Shown here: piece by piece, positions 1-9,129 of the stretch
Numbering within the stretch: position 1 is the first letter of the stretch
Layout: each line of letters starts with the position of its first letter
NCBI GenBank assembly: GCA_019636795.1
Contig: JAHBWW010000003.1
Coordinates: 248,001 to 312,000, forward strand
Reading direction: 5' to 3'
Origin: Phycisphaeraceae bacterium
GTDB taxonomy: Bacteria; Planctomycetota; Phycisphaerae; Phycisphaerales; UBA1924
DNA: 64,000 bases
Program-made: the position numbers and the translations under genes
The notes under the pieces: generated by a model
The model's input: the letters and a program-made list of their open reading frames with translations, nothing else
Told to the model about the DNA's origin: nothing
The model's database searches: none

Positions 1-3000
1 TCAGGACATTGGCACCCGTCGCGGCCAGCGACACCGCACGCAAAATCTCGCCCTCGAAGAGTTCTCCGCGGCGTCCTTCGACACGCAGGGTCTGGCCACC
101 CACAAAGATCCGCATTGAGCCGGTGGAGACCAGGTCCGTGCCGTCGTCATCGGTCAGTCGCAGCGTGATCGGGTCGAAGGTCTTGCCACTCGGGCGATTG
201 CGGATGGTCAGGTCGTTGCTGAGACGCAAGACCATGTCGCCGAAAGTTGTGATGTCGGCGATCCGGGCGTTGGTGGCATCGAGCGTGAAGTTGCCCAGCG
301 CGGTCAGCGCTTCGCCATGGCCCATGTGCAGTTCGCCGACGTTGACCGTGAAGTTGCCCCGCTGGCCATTGGCAACGAACGCCTGAGGATCGCCAAAGAC
401 TATGGTCGCAAGGATCGATGAGAACCGCTTGCCATCCGTCGTCATGCGTCCATCAATGTCCGCGCCGTCGATATTGAGCATCAACTGCCCGAGGCGAACG
501 CTGTCGCCGACGTTTCCGCGGAACTCGATCACGGGCATGTTCGTCGGGATCGCATCGGTCCCGCCGACATCGTTCAGTGCGAACCCGGTCGAACGATCGA
601 CAATGATCGTGAGTGAATCGGCGCCCGCGGTTGCACCATTGACATTGCCGAGGAACCGGATGGTGTCAGCAGCGTTTGGCGCGATGCCATCGCCGTGTGC
701 CTGCATGCGCACATCGCCTCTGATCGTCACGTTGTTTTCGTAGAGTTGCTCGCTGCTGGTGTTGATCGTGGTGGCTCCGCCGGTCTGGCCGACGACAAGC
801 CCACCTCCACCGAACATCAGCGAACTGAATCGTCCGGTTGCCCCGACGTTGCCCGCGATTTCGGTCTGGCTGCCGCCACGAATCTCGATCGAGTTGAGCC
901 CGGTGCCCGAGTCGATGTTGCCCAGGAAACGCACTACACCCGCCGAGATGGCGCGGTTGCCGAACATCAGCGCGTCGGCATCGACAACAAGTGCGTCGAA
1001 TCCGGAGGTGTTGCCTCGGAACTCAACAAGTCCGTTGGCACCCGTGCGAAGCGTGAGACGTTCGTCGAACTTCTTGTCAACCGTGCCGCCGATCTCGCCG
1101 ACGCGGATTCGGCCGTTGCCGCCCGTTTGCACTGTGTGAACATTGCCGACGATGAGGCGGTTATTAAAGACGATGTCACCCGAAAGCGAGTTAAGCACAC
1201 CGCCACCCAGTTGCAGCGACTGGTTCCCGGTATAGGTCTGGTTCCCCGAGGTGAAGACGTTGGAAAGCACAAGGTTGTTGGCAATGAGATTGACCGAACG
1301 GAGGCGAGTCGTCGTGCCGATGCCGCTGCCGGGCGCGAGATTGATGTTCCCACGTCCGACATTGAGGTTGAAATCGCCCTGATTAGCAACGAGGCCCTGA
1401 ACGCCACCCGTGACGGTGAAGTTGCCATCGCGAGCCGCCCCGAGTGTGTTGAGTGTTGCGTTGGAGGAGATCAGAGCGTCGGAAAGCATGAAGAGATCGC
1501 CGCCGCCGGTATTGATGCTTGATGCGAGAATCGATTGATTCCCGCCGATGGTGATCGTCCCACCCGAGCCCGCGATAGCGCCATTGAGACGCGTTGTGTC
1601 GGTGGAGTTCATCCTCATCGCCGCAGCATTATTCAAAGTCAGCGTCTGCCCGCTGAGAATCTCAATCCCCTGTCCGAAGAGATTGAGCCTTGAACCGAAC
1701 GCGAGGTCGCTGATACGAATCAGGCTGTTCGACTGCTCGAAGATCTGATTGAACCCGGGGTTGCTCTGGTCATTCGACGCCGCGATGCCGCCGATGTTCA
1801 GGGAACTTGTTGCAAGAGTAGAGCGGAACCGATCAAAGGTTGCCTGACTGATTTCGAGAATGTTGTTGCCCAGAATCTGAGCCGTACCGAGCGCGATCTC
1901 GCGCCCATCGGTGAAAGGCCGAATCAGTGTTTCACCACGGACGAACACATTGCCGAGGACTGCCAGCTCATCGCCAAAGATGAGCAACGACTGAATGCCG
2001 GTGTTGTTGGAGTTGCCAATGCTGCGAAGCGTGACGCCATCGCGCCCGCGCACACCGAGCGACATACTTGTGCCGGGCATGCCGAGAATGTCAGCCAATG
2101 CCACGCGTCCCTGGTTTGCGTTGAAGTTGAGCGTGCCCTTGGTAAAGGTGATCAGACCGCCCGTGAACGTCAGATTGCCCGCGTGCGCGATGATGCTCTG
2201 GTCCGTTCGGCCTGGAGGCAGTTCGAACATGTAGTTGCTCGCAGCGAAGGCCGACGAGTCCGAGTCGATACGGGCCATGTTGAAGTTGATCGTATTCGAA
2301 GAGATCGTGAGATCGCGCAGACGCTGCGACTCGACCGTCTGGCTCCCGATCGGAGCATTGAGGTTGACGATACCGCCACCCATATTGATGGCCAGGTTGT
2401 TGCGACCGGTGATCGGCGCGTCAATGGTCAGCGTGCCATTGGCGTTGTTGAACGTCGTGTTGCCCGCGAGAGTGATACCAAAGCCGGTGAGACTCATGTT
2501 CACGCCGTTGCCTGTGTACACGCCGTCAAGCGAAATATTGCCGGTTGCGCCCGCCGCGACTTTCCACGCTGTGGAGCCTGCACCAAACTCGATACCGCCG
2601 CGACCGGCATTCCCCGTATCGCCAAAGAACAGATTGTTGCTGTTGGTGGTAAACGTGATGTCCGAGTTCGCGAGCATACCGCCCGAAGAGAAATACCTGG
2701 CAGCATTTGTGTTGTAGTGGTCGCCCTGGAATGTGACGAGCCCCGTTCCGCCGATGTTGGTATCGCCGGTGACACCGCTCTTTCCTGCAGTTCCGATACC
2801 CGCAAGATTGATGACTCCGCCGCGAACGAACAAACTATCAATCGCGATTGTCTGCCCGATCAACCCGAGATCCACACGGCCCGCACCCGCCTCGATGCGA
2901 AGCGTATCGAGGCCCGGCAGGCTTGCAGCGTCGATCGGCCCGAGCAGGCTCACATCGCCGCCAGCCGTCAGGAGTCGCACATCACCCAGAATCACGCTCC

Positions 3001-6000
3001 GCACCGCTGTGCCGTTCAGACGCGAAGAGATAATGCTTCCGCCCTGTGTCGAAATCGTCGAGTTGAACACCACACCCAGATCGGCAAACATACGCAGCGA
3101 TGCGTCTCCTGTGCCAGTGATGTTGCGGTTGATCGTGATCGCGCCCTTCGTCCGAAGCTCAAACGGATCGCGAATCATGAGCGCCAACCCGCCAGCATCG
3201 CCGACAACATTGATGTCGTTCGTCGAGGCGTTGCCGATGCGCACAACATTGAACCCATCGGCCAATGCATCGATGTCGGTCTTGGTGAGGTTGAGTTGAT
3301 TGGCGACGGCTCCATCGCCCCCGAGCGTGATGCCGAAGGCACCATTACGCTGCAGAATTGTCATGTCGCTGCCGACGATCGACCCAATTCCACCTTTGAA
3401 ATCAATGCGATCCGACGTCAGCGTAAATGTATCGGCAAATGCACTGGCACCAAAGTGAATCAGGCCCGCAATCGTGCCGTCGCCAGCAACCACGTCAACC
3501 AGCGAGAGTCGCGCGCCATTCGCAGCCAGACCCTGGAAGTTAATGTCATCACGCACACGCGCAACAAGTCTCGCGTCAGCATCAGCAGCGTCAACCAGCA
3601 GATTCGCAAGGTTGACATTGCCGCCGTTGAGTGCGGTCAGCGTCAGATCCGTGCCATTGAACAGATTGATCGTCCCGCCGTTGAAATCGATGTTTCCGCC
3701 TCGTGAGAGGAACTCAGTGACACCACCGCCCGTGCGGTTGATGTCGTAGAACGTGGCGTTGTAGTTCTGAGTGATCGCACGGTACCCGCTGCCTGCGAAT
3801 GTGATCCGCAGCGCATCGAGCACTTCGATAAGAGAGAGGTGGCGTCCATCGGCGCTTACACCCACCACATCCTCGAACCGGACGAGCCCGAGCGGACCAG
3901 CGTCGATCCGCAGTGTCGCTGTGCCCGGCGTCTGATCGAGCACCGAGCCCGCGAAACGCACCTGCCCGCCGGACGAGAACACTTCGAACAGCCCATTGAT
4001 GACCGTCGTGCTCTGCGCATCGAATGCACCGCCGCTGGTCGTGACGCGCACCGGCCCGTTGACAATCAGTGCTCCGCGTGCGGTGACCGCGCCACCCGCC
4101 GTGGTCACGTCGCCGCTCAGACTCGTCAATCCGTTCAGATCGACATCGCCGCCCACGGTGTTGATCGTGCTGAGGAAGCTTGAGGTGCCGAGATTCCCCG
4201 CATTGACAGTTACTCCGTTGTCATTGACGCCATTGGTCGCGAGCGCGCCGTTAAAAGTGAGACTGGCGATGCCGTTGTTTCCAAGTGCGCTCGTGACGGA
4301 AATTCCGCTCGAGTTTGCACCCAGCGCCGTACTCGACAGCCCAGCGAACACCCCCACATCGCCCCCGCTGCCGTCGGCATCGATGACAATCTGAATATTG
4401 CCGTCAAGCGTGCTCAGGTCGTTGTTGAGCGTGATGCTGCCATCCGAACGCATCGCGATCGAGTTCTCGCCGATGATGCCGGCTCCTGCCGTCATTTCGA
4501 GCATGGAGAACGCAATTCCCTGCCCGATCATGCCGCTCCCAAACCGCAGTTCGCCGGTGCCCGCATCGAGGACCAACGCTTCGTTCGTTGCTGCATCGAG
4601 TGCGCCGACGAATCGCATCGTGCCCAGATCGGTCACGATGGTGCGCGTTCCGCCGCCATTGATGCGCAGGTCGCCATCGAACTCCAGATTTCCCGTGCCC
4701 GTGACATCGCTGAACAGATCGATCAGTGTGCCCAGACCCGATGCCCGCAATGTCGCATTCGTGGTGAGAATGCCATTGGTCGCTTCGAGGTGCAGATTGC
4801 TCGCCTTGGTTTCAAGAGCGACGCCAGTGATACCGATCTGATTGAGCGCGATCAGGTCGAGTGCTGCAAATGATGAGTTGTTGTTGATAGCACTGATGTC
4901 ATTGCTGCGAATCGTGAATGCACCGCTGTATGTGGTTGAAACTCCATCGAGTGTCGCCAGCGTCGCTTCCTGACCCGCAAGCCCGAGGCGAACGCTTGCC
5001 ACGCCAAGATTGTCGAGCGTGGCGTTGCTCAGGTGGAACCCACCGTTGTCATTGCCCACGCTGAACGTGTCGGCCAGGATCGCCAGCCCGTTGCCCAGCA
5101 TGACCCCGCCGAGCACCAGCCCATCCGTATCAAGCGCGATGTCGCGCCCGGTCGCGTCCAGTCCATTGGCAAACTCGAGCACCCCATCAAGTGTGACCTG
5201 AAACTCACCCGCTCCGCCCGTTGCATCGACAGAGCCGATGAACGTGAGGTCGCCCGCGCCTTGAATGTTGCTCAACAGTGCCGTCCCGCCGCCAGCATTC
5301 ACGACGAACGGATTTGTACTCTGGAAATCGATGAGTCCCGTGCCCGCATCGAGGCTTAGCGCGCCCACCGTGTTGAGCCCTTCGACACCTGCACCAAACA
5401 CAATACCTGTGCCCGCCTGCGCGTCGAGCGAACTGAACTGATAGGTTGTGGGTGCCGCGCCACCGAAGAGCAACTGTGCCGAACTGGTCAGCCCAACACT
5501 CGAAGCACTCGCAAACACCGGCCCATTGCCGAGCAGCTCGAGATCCCCGCCAAGCGTCTCGATCGCAAGCACACCATTCGTGCTCAGTTCGCCCGGCAGA
5601 TTCGCCGTCGCACCAAGCCCGCTGCGCGATGTGATCGAAAGACCATTCGTGCCCGTCAGACTGTTGTCACCAGCCATGGTGAATGAGTCGGCGATGACCG
5701 AGAGGTTGTTGGCTGCGACAAAGCGCCCCGCAGCACCTGTCTCGAAAGCACCATCAACGTCAATCGTGACATTCTGGAACCCCGAACCGAACAATGCTTG
5801 TGCGTTGAGGCCTCCCGTGCCGATATTCAGTGTCGCCGAGTTGCCTGTGAATGCTCCGCCGAGTGCCGCATTGACGAGCAAACTGTCGAGGTCGAGCAGA
5901 ATTCCGCCGGTGCCCGAGTTGACCGTCGGCGCCCCTGTTACAGAAATCGTTGGCGCAGTGATGTTGATTGCGTTCGTACTCAGGCCGTGACCCGTCGCGG

Positions 6001-8989
6001 TGATGTTCGAAAGAATCGACAACAGGTTCGGGGTCGTGAGAGTGATCGTTCCGGCGGTGCTGACGATGCCCGCAATGTTCTCACCACTCACCGTTACGGA
6101 TCCGACTTCGATACCTGCGCCATTAATAAGTTCGTTCAGCGCGAGGAACACCGAACTGCCCGCCGATACAGCAACGCGACCTGTGATCACTTCGAACGGC
6201 GTTCCGGAACTGCCGATCGTCCCTGCTGCTCCGCCTGTAGTGACCAACTGGATCTGGGCAGCCGAAATCGTGCCTCCGGTCGAGCGAATGTTGCGCCCGC
6301 TGATTCGAGCGTTGGCTGCCACCGTAATGTCGTCAGCAATCACCAATTCACGAGCGGTGACCAGTTTGAGCAGACCCGCACTGCCTGTCACACCCGCGAG
6401 AGTTGCCACGGTGCCGATCGTGACTGGCGAAGATCCATCGAGTGAATCGATGTTGACGAACACGGAGCCGCCCGCAGCCACTGCAAGACGGTCTGCTTCC
6501 ACAGCCGTCCGTGCCGCATTGGTGCCGACTCCGTTGGCGCCGACATTGAGTCCAACCTGACTTGCCCGCAACACGCCAGCGCCACGAATGCTCTCGGCGT
6601 CCAACACGATCTGTGTCGAAGCGGTGATGCCCTGCGTCAGCGTGATGCGTTCGGTCGTATCGAGCAAGATGCGACCTGTGTCGCTTGTGATGCCGGCTGT
6701 GCCATCGACTGTGCCGACCGTCACGCCTGCTGGTGGCGTAGTGCGCGATGACCCATTCAGGAAGATGCTCCCCGTTGCGCTCGCTGCCAACGTATTGGTT
6801 TCGAACGCCAAACGGGTTGCTTCGGTGCCGATCGTGCCGTTGGTTGCTTCCACCGCCGCCGTATTGCCTCGCATGGCTCCACCGGTAGCACGAATATCCT
6901 CGCCTCGTGCAACAACTCGGCCTGTACCTGAGTTCATGTCCTGCGCCAGCGTGATGCGCCCGGGGCTGAGCAACGTGATGTTGCCGTTTCCGCTCGTAAT
7001 ACCATTGATTCCATCGACAATCCCGACAGTGACCGCGCCCAGTGTCTGGCCGAAGATCGCGCCGCCTGTCGACGACATCGCGATCGTTCCGACATCCAGC
7101 CGCATGAACAGCCCTGATGTTCCTATGGTGCCGGTACCGTTGGCGATGGAGAGTCGCGCACTGTTGGCCGTGATCCCGTTCCCCGCAGCTGCCTGCAGAA
7201 TGTTTCTACCCGGGCCGGCCGTGCCATTGTGCGTGATGATGACCGAGCCACCCGCCGCATCAATGGTCGAGATCGTGATCGCGTTAGAGGTTTGGTCGTT
7301 GTTGAACCCGTTGTCGAGGCTAAAGCGGATCGTCCCGCCCGCTGTGCGAATGACCGCGTCACCGGCCATAGTAATGAATCCTGTGCCGCCGCCGCGATCA
7401 AGACCGGCCGGCACACCCGCAGGGTCGAAACCGGCTGCGTTCGCGAAGACCTCGAACGACCCGCCACCGAAGTCAAGCGTCACGCCCGCTTCGAAGATCA
7501 CCCGACGGCCAGCCTCGACGATCAATGTGCCGAACCCGTCTGCACCAACATCGGTCACGTTGACGGTTGCATCAGCCAGGAACGTGAAGTCGCGCGTCGT
7601 CTGAAGCCTCATCACGCCGCCATTGGCCAGCAACGACAACTGTTCAGCCAGTTTTGAATCCGTGATCGTCACAGTCTGCGGCGCGTCGAAAAACGCGATG
7701 TCCGTCAGCCCGCCGCTGACGTCATCGTTGCGCTCCACACGCGTGTCGCGCGGGTCGAGCAACAGTTGGCCGGCTTTGCCATTGGTCGCTCGCACGTCGG
7801 CCAGGCCGCGATAGACCAGGTGCTCCTTGCCCGAAACTTCGACAAACCCGCCCGCGCCGCCAAGGGCACCGCCGCGCGCCGAGATGAATCCGCCAAAGCC
7901 TGTCACCTGATCCGACCACACAATCACGCGCCCACCGCTGCCCGCAAGCAACGCATCGGCCCGAATCAAAGTCGAATCCGTTACCAATGTGCGGCTTGCA
8001 GTCGGGCTCAGGCCCTGACCCTGATAGTCGCCACCGATGCGAATCACGCCGCCACCAAGATCGCCCGAAGCGTCGATGTGCGCGCCATCAACCACAACCG
8101 TGTCGCCAAATACATCCACGCGCCCGCCGCGCTGCATCGGTGCTCCGGTCGCGTCGATCTCGCCCGAGACGGTGACGGTGCTGTTCTTGCCGCCACGAAC
8201 CGTGATTCGATCGCCTCGCATACTCGATGTGTCGAGCACTGCCAATGCGAAGTGGTCCCCCACGCTCAGCATCGTCTGGAAGGAATCGATCGTGCCCGCC
8301 TGCGTGATTCCGCCTTCGACCTGCGGATCCTTGTTGCTGATGCGCGCAAAGACGTGCCCACCACGCTCACCGATGAGCACTTCATCACCGCTGGCCAGAG
8401 TCACCATGCCCTGCGGCGCGACGATGTGCCCGTAGTTGGCAACCCGGCGCCCGACAAGCCCGATTTCTCCCGCTTCGATGCGACCCTGGTTGATCACATC
8501 TCCCGCGACATCCGTAAAGCGGTTGTTGCCTGCGATGAAATCGCGGTTCGAGATATTGCCCGCCGCTGCATACAGGCCGCCGACATTGAGCACCGAGTTC
8601 TCGCCAAACACAATGCCTGCGCGATTCACAAAATACACCTGCCCGTTCGCGCGAATCGAGCCGTCAATAAAGGTCGGAGCGTCGCTCTGAATCCGGTTCA
8701 GCACGCGCGCACTGGCCCCGGGCTGAATGAAGCGGACTGACTCATGCTGGGCCAGATTGAAGCTGCTGTAGTTGATAATCGCCCGATCGCTCGCGCGGAT
8801 GACCGTCAGGTCGCCCTGGCGATTGAACGTCGCTGTCCCATGCACCACTTTCTCGCCTGTGGGTCCGGCGAGCGCAGGCACACTCATCAACCCAACCAGA
8901 GGCCCCGCCAGGAGCAAACGCGATACCGTCCCCTGTCCGAGACCCTGCCGCTGCTTCCTGCTCGTTCCGACGCGTTGACGCTTCGCCAT
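1..8989 (-). CDS. Giant TPS-domain adhesin/exoprotein (TpsA, filamentous haemagglutinin type), 3' end outside window
   Basis: One minus-strand frame starts at ATG 8989 behind an AGGAG Shine-Dalgarno sequence. I sampled it along its length and it is open to the left edge, giving at least 2996 codons without a stop in the parts I read. The first ~42 residues are basic then hydrophobic and end in VPALAG, a long signal peptide. The next ~250 residues match the TPS secretion domain of haemagglutinin-like TpsA proteins, with the block NRAGIVFGENSVLNVGGLYA; the usual NPNG motif reads NRAG. The rest is low in charge and rich in Gly, Asn, Thr, Val and Ala, as expected of a right-handed beta-helix. Family role: secreted through a dedicated TpsB pore to act as adhesin or exoprotein on the cell surface. 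It lies 140 bases downstream of the TpsB gene on the same strand. The C-terminus is not visible, so no toxin or anchor domain can be assessed. Confidence 0.9.
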   Translation of the reverse strand, partial: MAKRQRVGTSRKQRQGLGQGTVSRLLLAGPLVGLMSVPALAGPTGEKVVHGTATFNRQGDLTVIRASDRAIINYSSFNLAQHESVRFIQPGASARVLNRIQSDAPTFIDGSIRANGQVYFVNRAGIVFGENSVLNVGGLYAAAGNISNRDFIAGNNRFTDVAGDVINQGRIEAGEIGLVGRRVANYGHIVAPQGMVTLASGDEVLIGERGGHVFARISNKDPQVEGGITQAGTIDSFQTMLSVGDHFALAVLDTSSMRGDRITVRGGKNSTVTVSGEIDATGAPMQRGGRVDVFGDTVVVDGAHIDASGDLGGGVIRIGGDYQGQGLSPTASRTLVTDSTLIRADALLAGSGGRVIVWSDQVTGFGGFISARGGALGGAGGFVEVSGKEHLVYRGLADVRATNGKAGQLLLDPRDTRVERNDDVSGGLTDIAFFDAPQTVTITDSKLAEQLSLLANGGVMRLQTTRDFTFLADATVNVTDVGADGFGTLIVEAGRRVIFEAGVTLDFGGGSFEVFANAAGFDPAGVPAGLDRGGGTGFITMAGDAVIRTAGGTIRFSLDNGFNNDQTSNAITISTIDAAGGSVIITHNGTAGPGRNILQAAAGNGITANSARLSIANGTGTIGTSGLFMRLDVGTIAMSSTGGAIFGQTLGAVTVGIVDGINGITSGNGNITLLSPGRITLAQDMNSGTGRVVARGEDIRATGGAMRGNTAAVEATNGTIGTEATRLAFETNTLAASATGSIFLNGSSRTTPPAGVTVGTVDGTAGITSDTGRILLDTTERITLTQGITASTQIVLDAESIRGAGVLRASQVGLNVGANGVGTNAARTAVEADRLAVAAGGSVFVNIDSLDGSSPVTIGTVATLAGVTGSAGLLKLVTARELVIADDITVAANARISGRNIRSTGGTISAAQIQLVTTGGAAGTIGSSGTPFEVITGRVAVSAGSSVFLALNELINGAGIEVGSVTVSGENIAGIVSTAGTITLTTPNLLSILSNITATGHGLSTNAINITAPTISVTGAPTVNSGTGGILLDLDSLLVNAALGGAFTGNSATLNIGTGGLNAQALFGSGFQNVTIDVDGAFETGAAGRFVAANNLSVIADSFTMAGDNSLTGTNGLSITSRSGLGATANLPGELSTNGVLAIETLGGDLELLGNGPVFASASSVGLTSSAQLLFGGAAPTTYQFSSLDAQAGTGIVFGAGVEGLNTVGALSLDAGTGLIDFQSTNPFVVNAGGGTALLSNIQGAGDLTFIGSVDATGGAGEFQVTLDGVLEFANGLDATGRDIALDTDGLVLGGVMLGNGLAILADTFSVGNDNGGFHLSNATLDNLGVASVRLGLAGQEATLATLDGVSTTYSGAFTIRSNDISAINNNSSFAALDLIALNQIGITGVALETKASNLHLEATNGILTTNATLRASGLGTLIDLFSDVTGTGNLEFDGDLRINGGGTRTIVTDLGTMRFVGALDAATNEALVLDAGTGELRFGSGMIGQGIAFSMLEMTAGAGIIGENSIAMRSDGSITLNNDLSTLDGNIQIVIDADGSGGDVGVFAGLSSTALGANSSGISVTSALGNNGIASLTFNGALATNGVNDNGVTVNAGNLGTSSFLSTINTVGGDVDLNGLTSLSGDVTTAGGAVTARGALIVNGPVRVTTSGGAFDAQSTTVINGLFEVFSSGGQVRFAGSVLDQTPGTATLRIDAGPLGLVRFEDVVGVSADGRHLSLIEVLDALRITFAGSGYRAITQNYNATFYDINRTGGGVTEFLSRGGNIDFNGGTINLFNGTDLTLTALNGGNVNLANLLVDAADADARLVARVRDDINFQGLAANGARLSLVDVVAGDGTIAGLIHFGASAFADTFTLTSDRIDFKGGIGSIVGSDMTILQRNGAFGITLGGDGAVANQLNLTKTDIDALADGFNVVRIGNASTNDINVVGDAGGLALMIRDPFELRTKGAITINRNITGTGDASLRMFADLGVVFNSTISTQGGSIISSRLNGTAVRSVILGDVRLLTAGGDVSLLGPIDAASLPGLDTLRIEAGAGRVDLGLIGQTIAIDSLFVRGGVINLAGIGTAGKSGVTGDTNIGGTGLVTFQGDHYNTNAARYFSSGGMLANSDITFTTNSNNLFFGDTGNAGRGGIEFGAGSTAWKVAAGATGNISLDGVYTGNGVNMSLTGFGITLAGNTTFNNANGTLTIDAPITGRNNLAINMGGGIVNLNAPIGSQTVESQRLRDLTISSNTINFNMARIDSDSSAFAASNYMFELPPGRTDQSIIAHAGNLTFTGGLITFTKGTLNFNANQGRVALADILGMPGTSMSLGVRGRDGVTLRSIGNSNNTGIQSLLIFGDELAVLGNVFVRGETLIRPFTDGREIALGTAQILGNNILEISQATFDRFRSTLATSSLNIGGIAASNDQSNPGFNQIFEQSNSLIRISDLAFGSRLNLFGQGIEILSGQTLTLNNAAAMRMNSTDTTRLNGAIAGSGGTITIGGNQSILASSINTGGGDLFMLSDALISSNATLNTLGAARDGNFTVTGGVQGLVANQGDFNLNVGRGNINLAPGSGIGTTTRLRSVNLIANNLVLSNVFTSGNQTYTGNQSLQLGGGVLNSLSGDIVFNNRLIVGNVHTVQTGGNGRIRVGEIGGTVDKKFDERLTLRTGANGLVEFRGNTSGFDALVVDADALMFGNRAISAGVVRFLGNIDSGTGLNSIEIRGGSQTEIAGNVGATGRFSSLMFGGGGLVVGQTGGATTINTSSEQLYENNVTIRGDVRMQAHGDGIAPNAADTIRFLGNVNGATAGADSLTIIVDRSTGFALNDVGGTDAIPTNMPVIEFRGNVGDSVRLGQLMLNIDGADIDGRMTTDGKRFSSILATIVFGDPQAFVANGQRGNFTVNVGELHMGHGEALTALGNFTLDATNARIADITTFGDMVLRLSNDLTIRNRPSGKTFDPITLRLTDDDGTDLVSTGSMRIFVGGQTLRVEGRRGELFEGEILRAVSLAATGANVL

Positions 8990-9129
8990 CGCTTGCTCCT
9001 GATCTGATCGGCAACTACGACTGTTCCTGCCGATGCCGCTGCTGGATTTTCACTATCGGACCTGACTCTGCGTAGCAACCCCTTGCCACACTTCGGGTTG
9101 CATACCAAGATACACCAATCCTCTTCCCA

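Noticed and set aside
9-8740. Many plus-strand open frames of 60-500 codons
   Set aside because: They lie opposite the single long adhesin frame, have no Shine-Dalgarno sequences and no recognisable domains. They result from the codon bias of the minus-strand gene.
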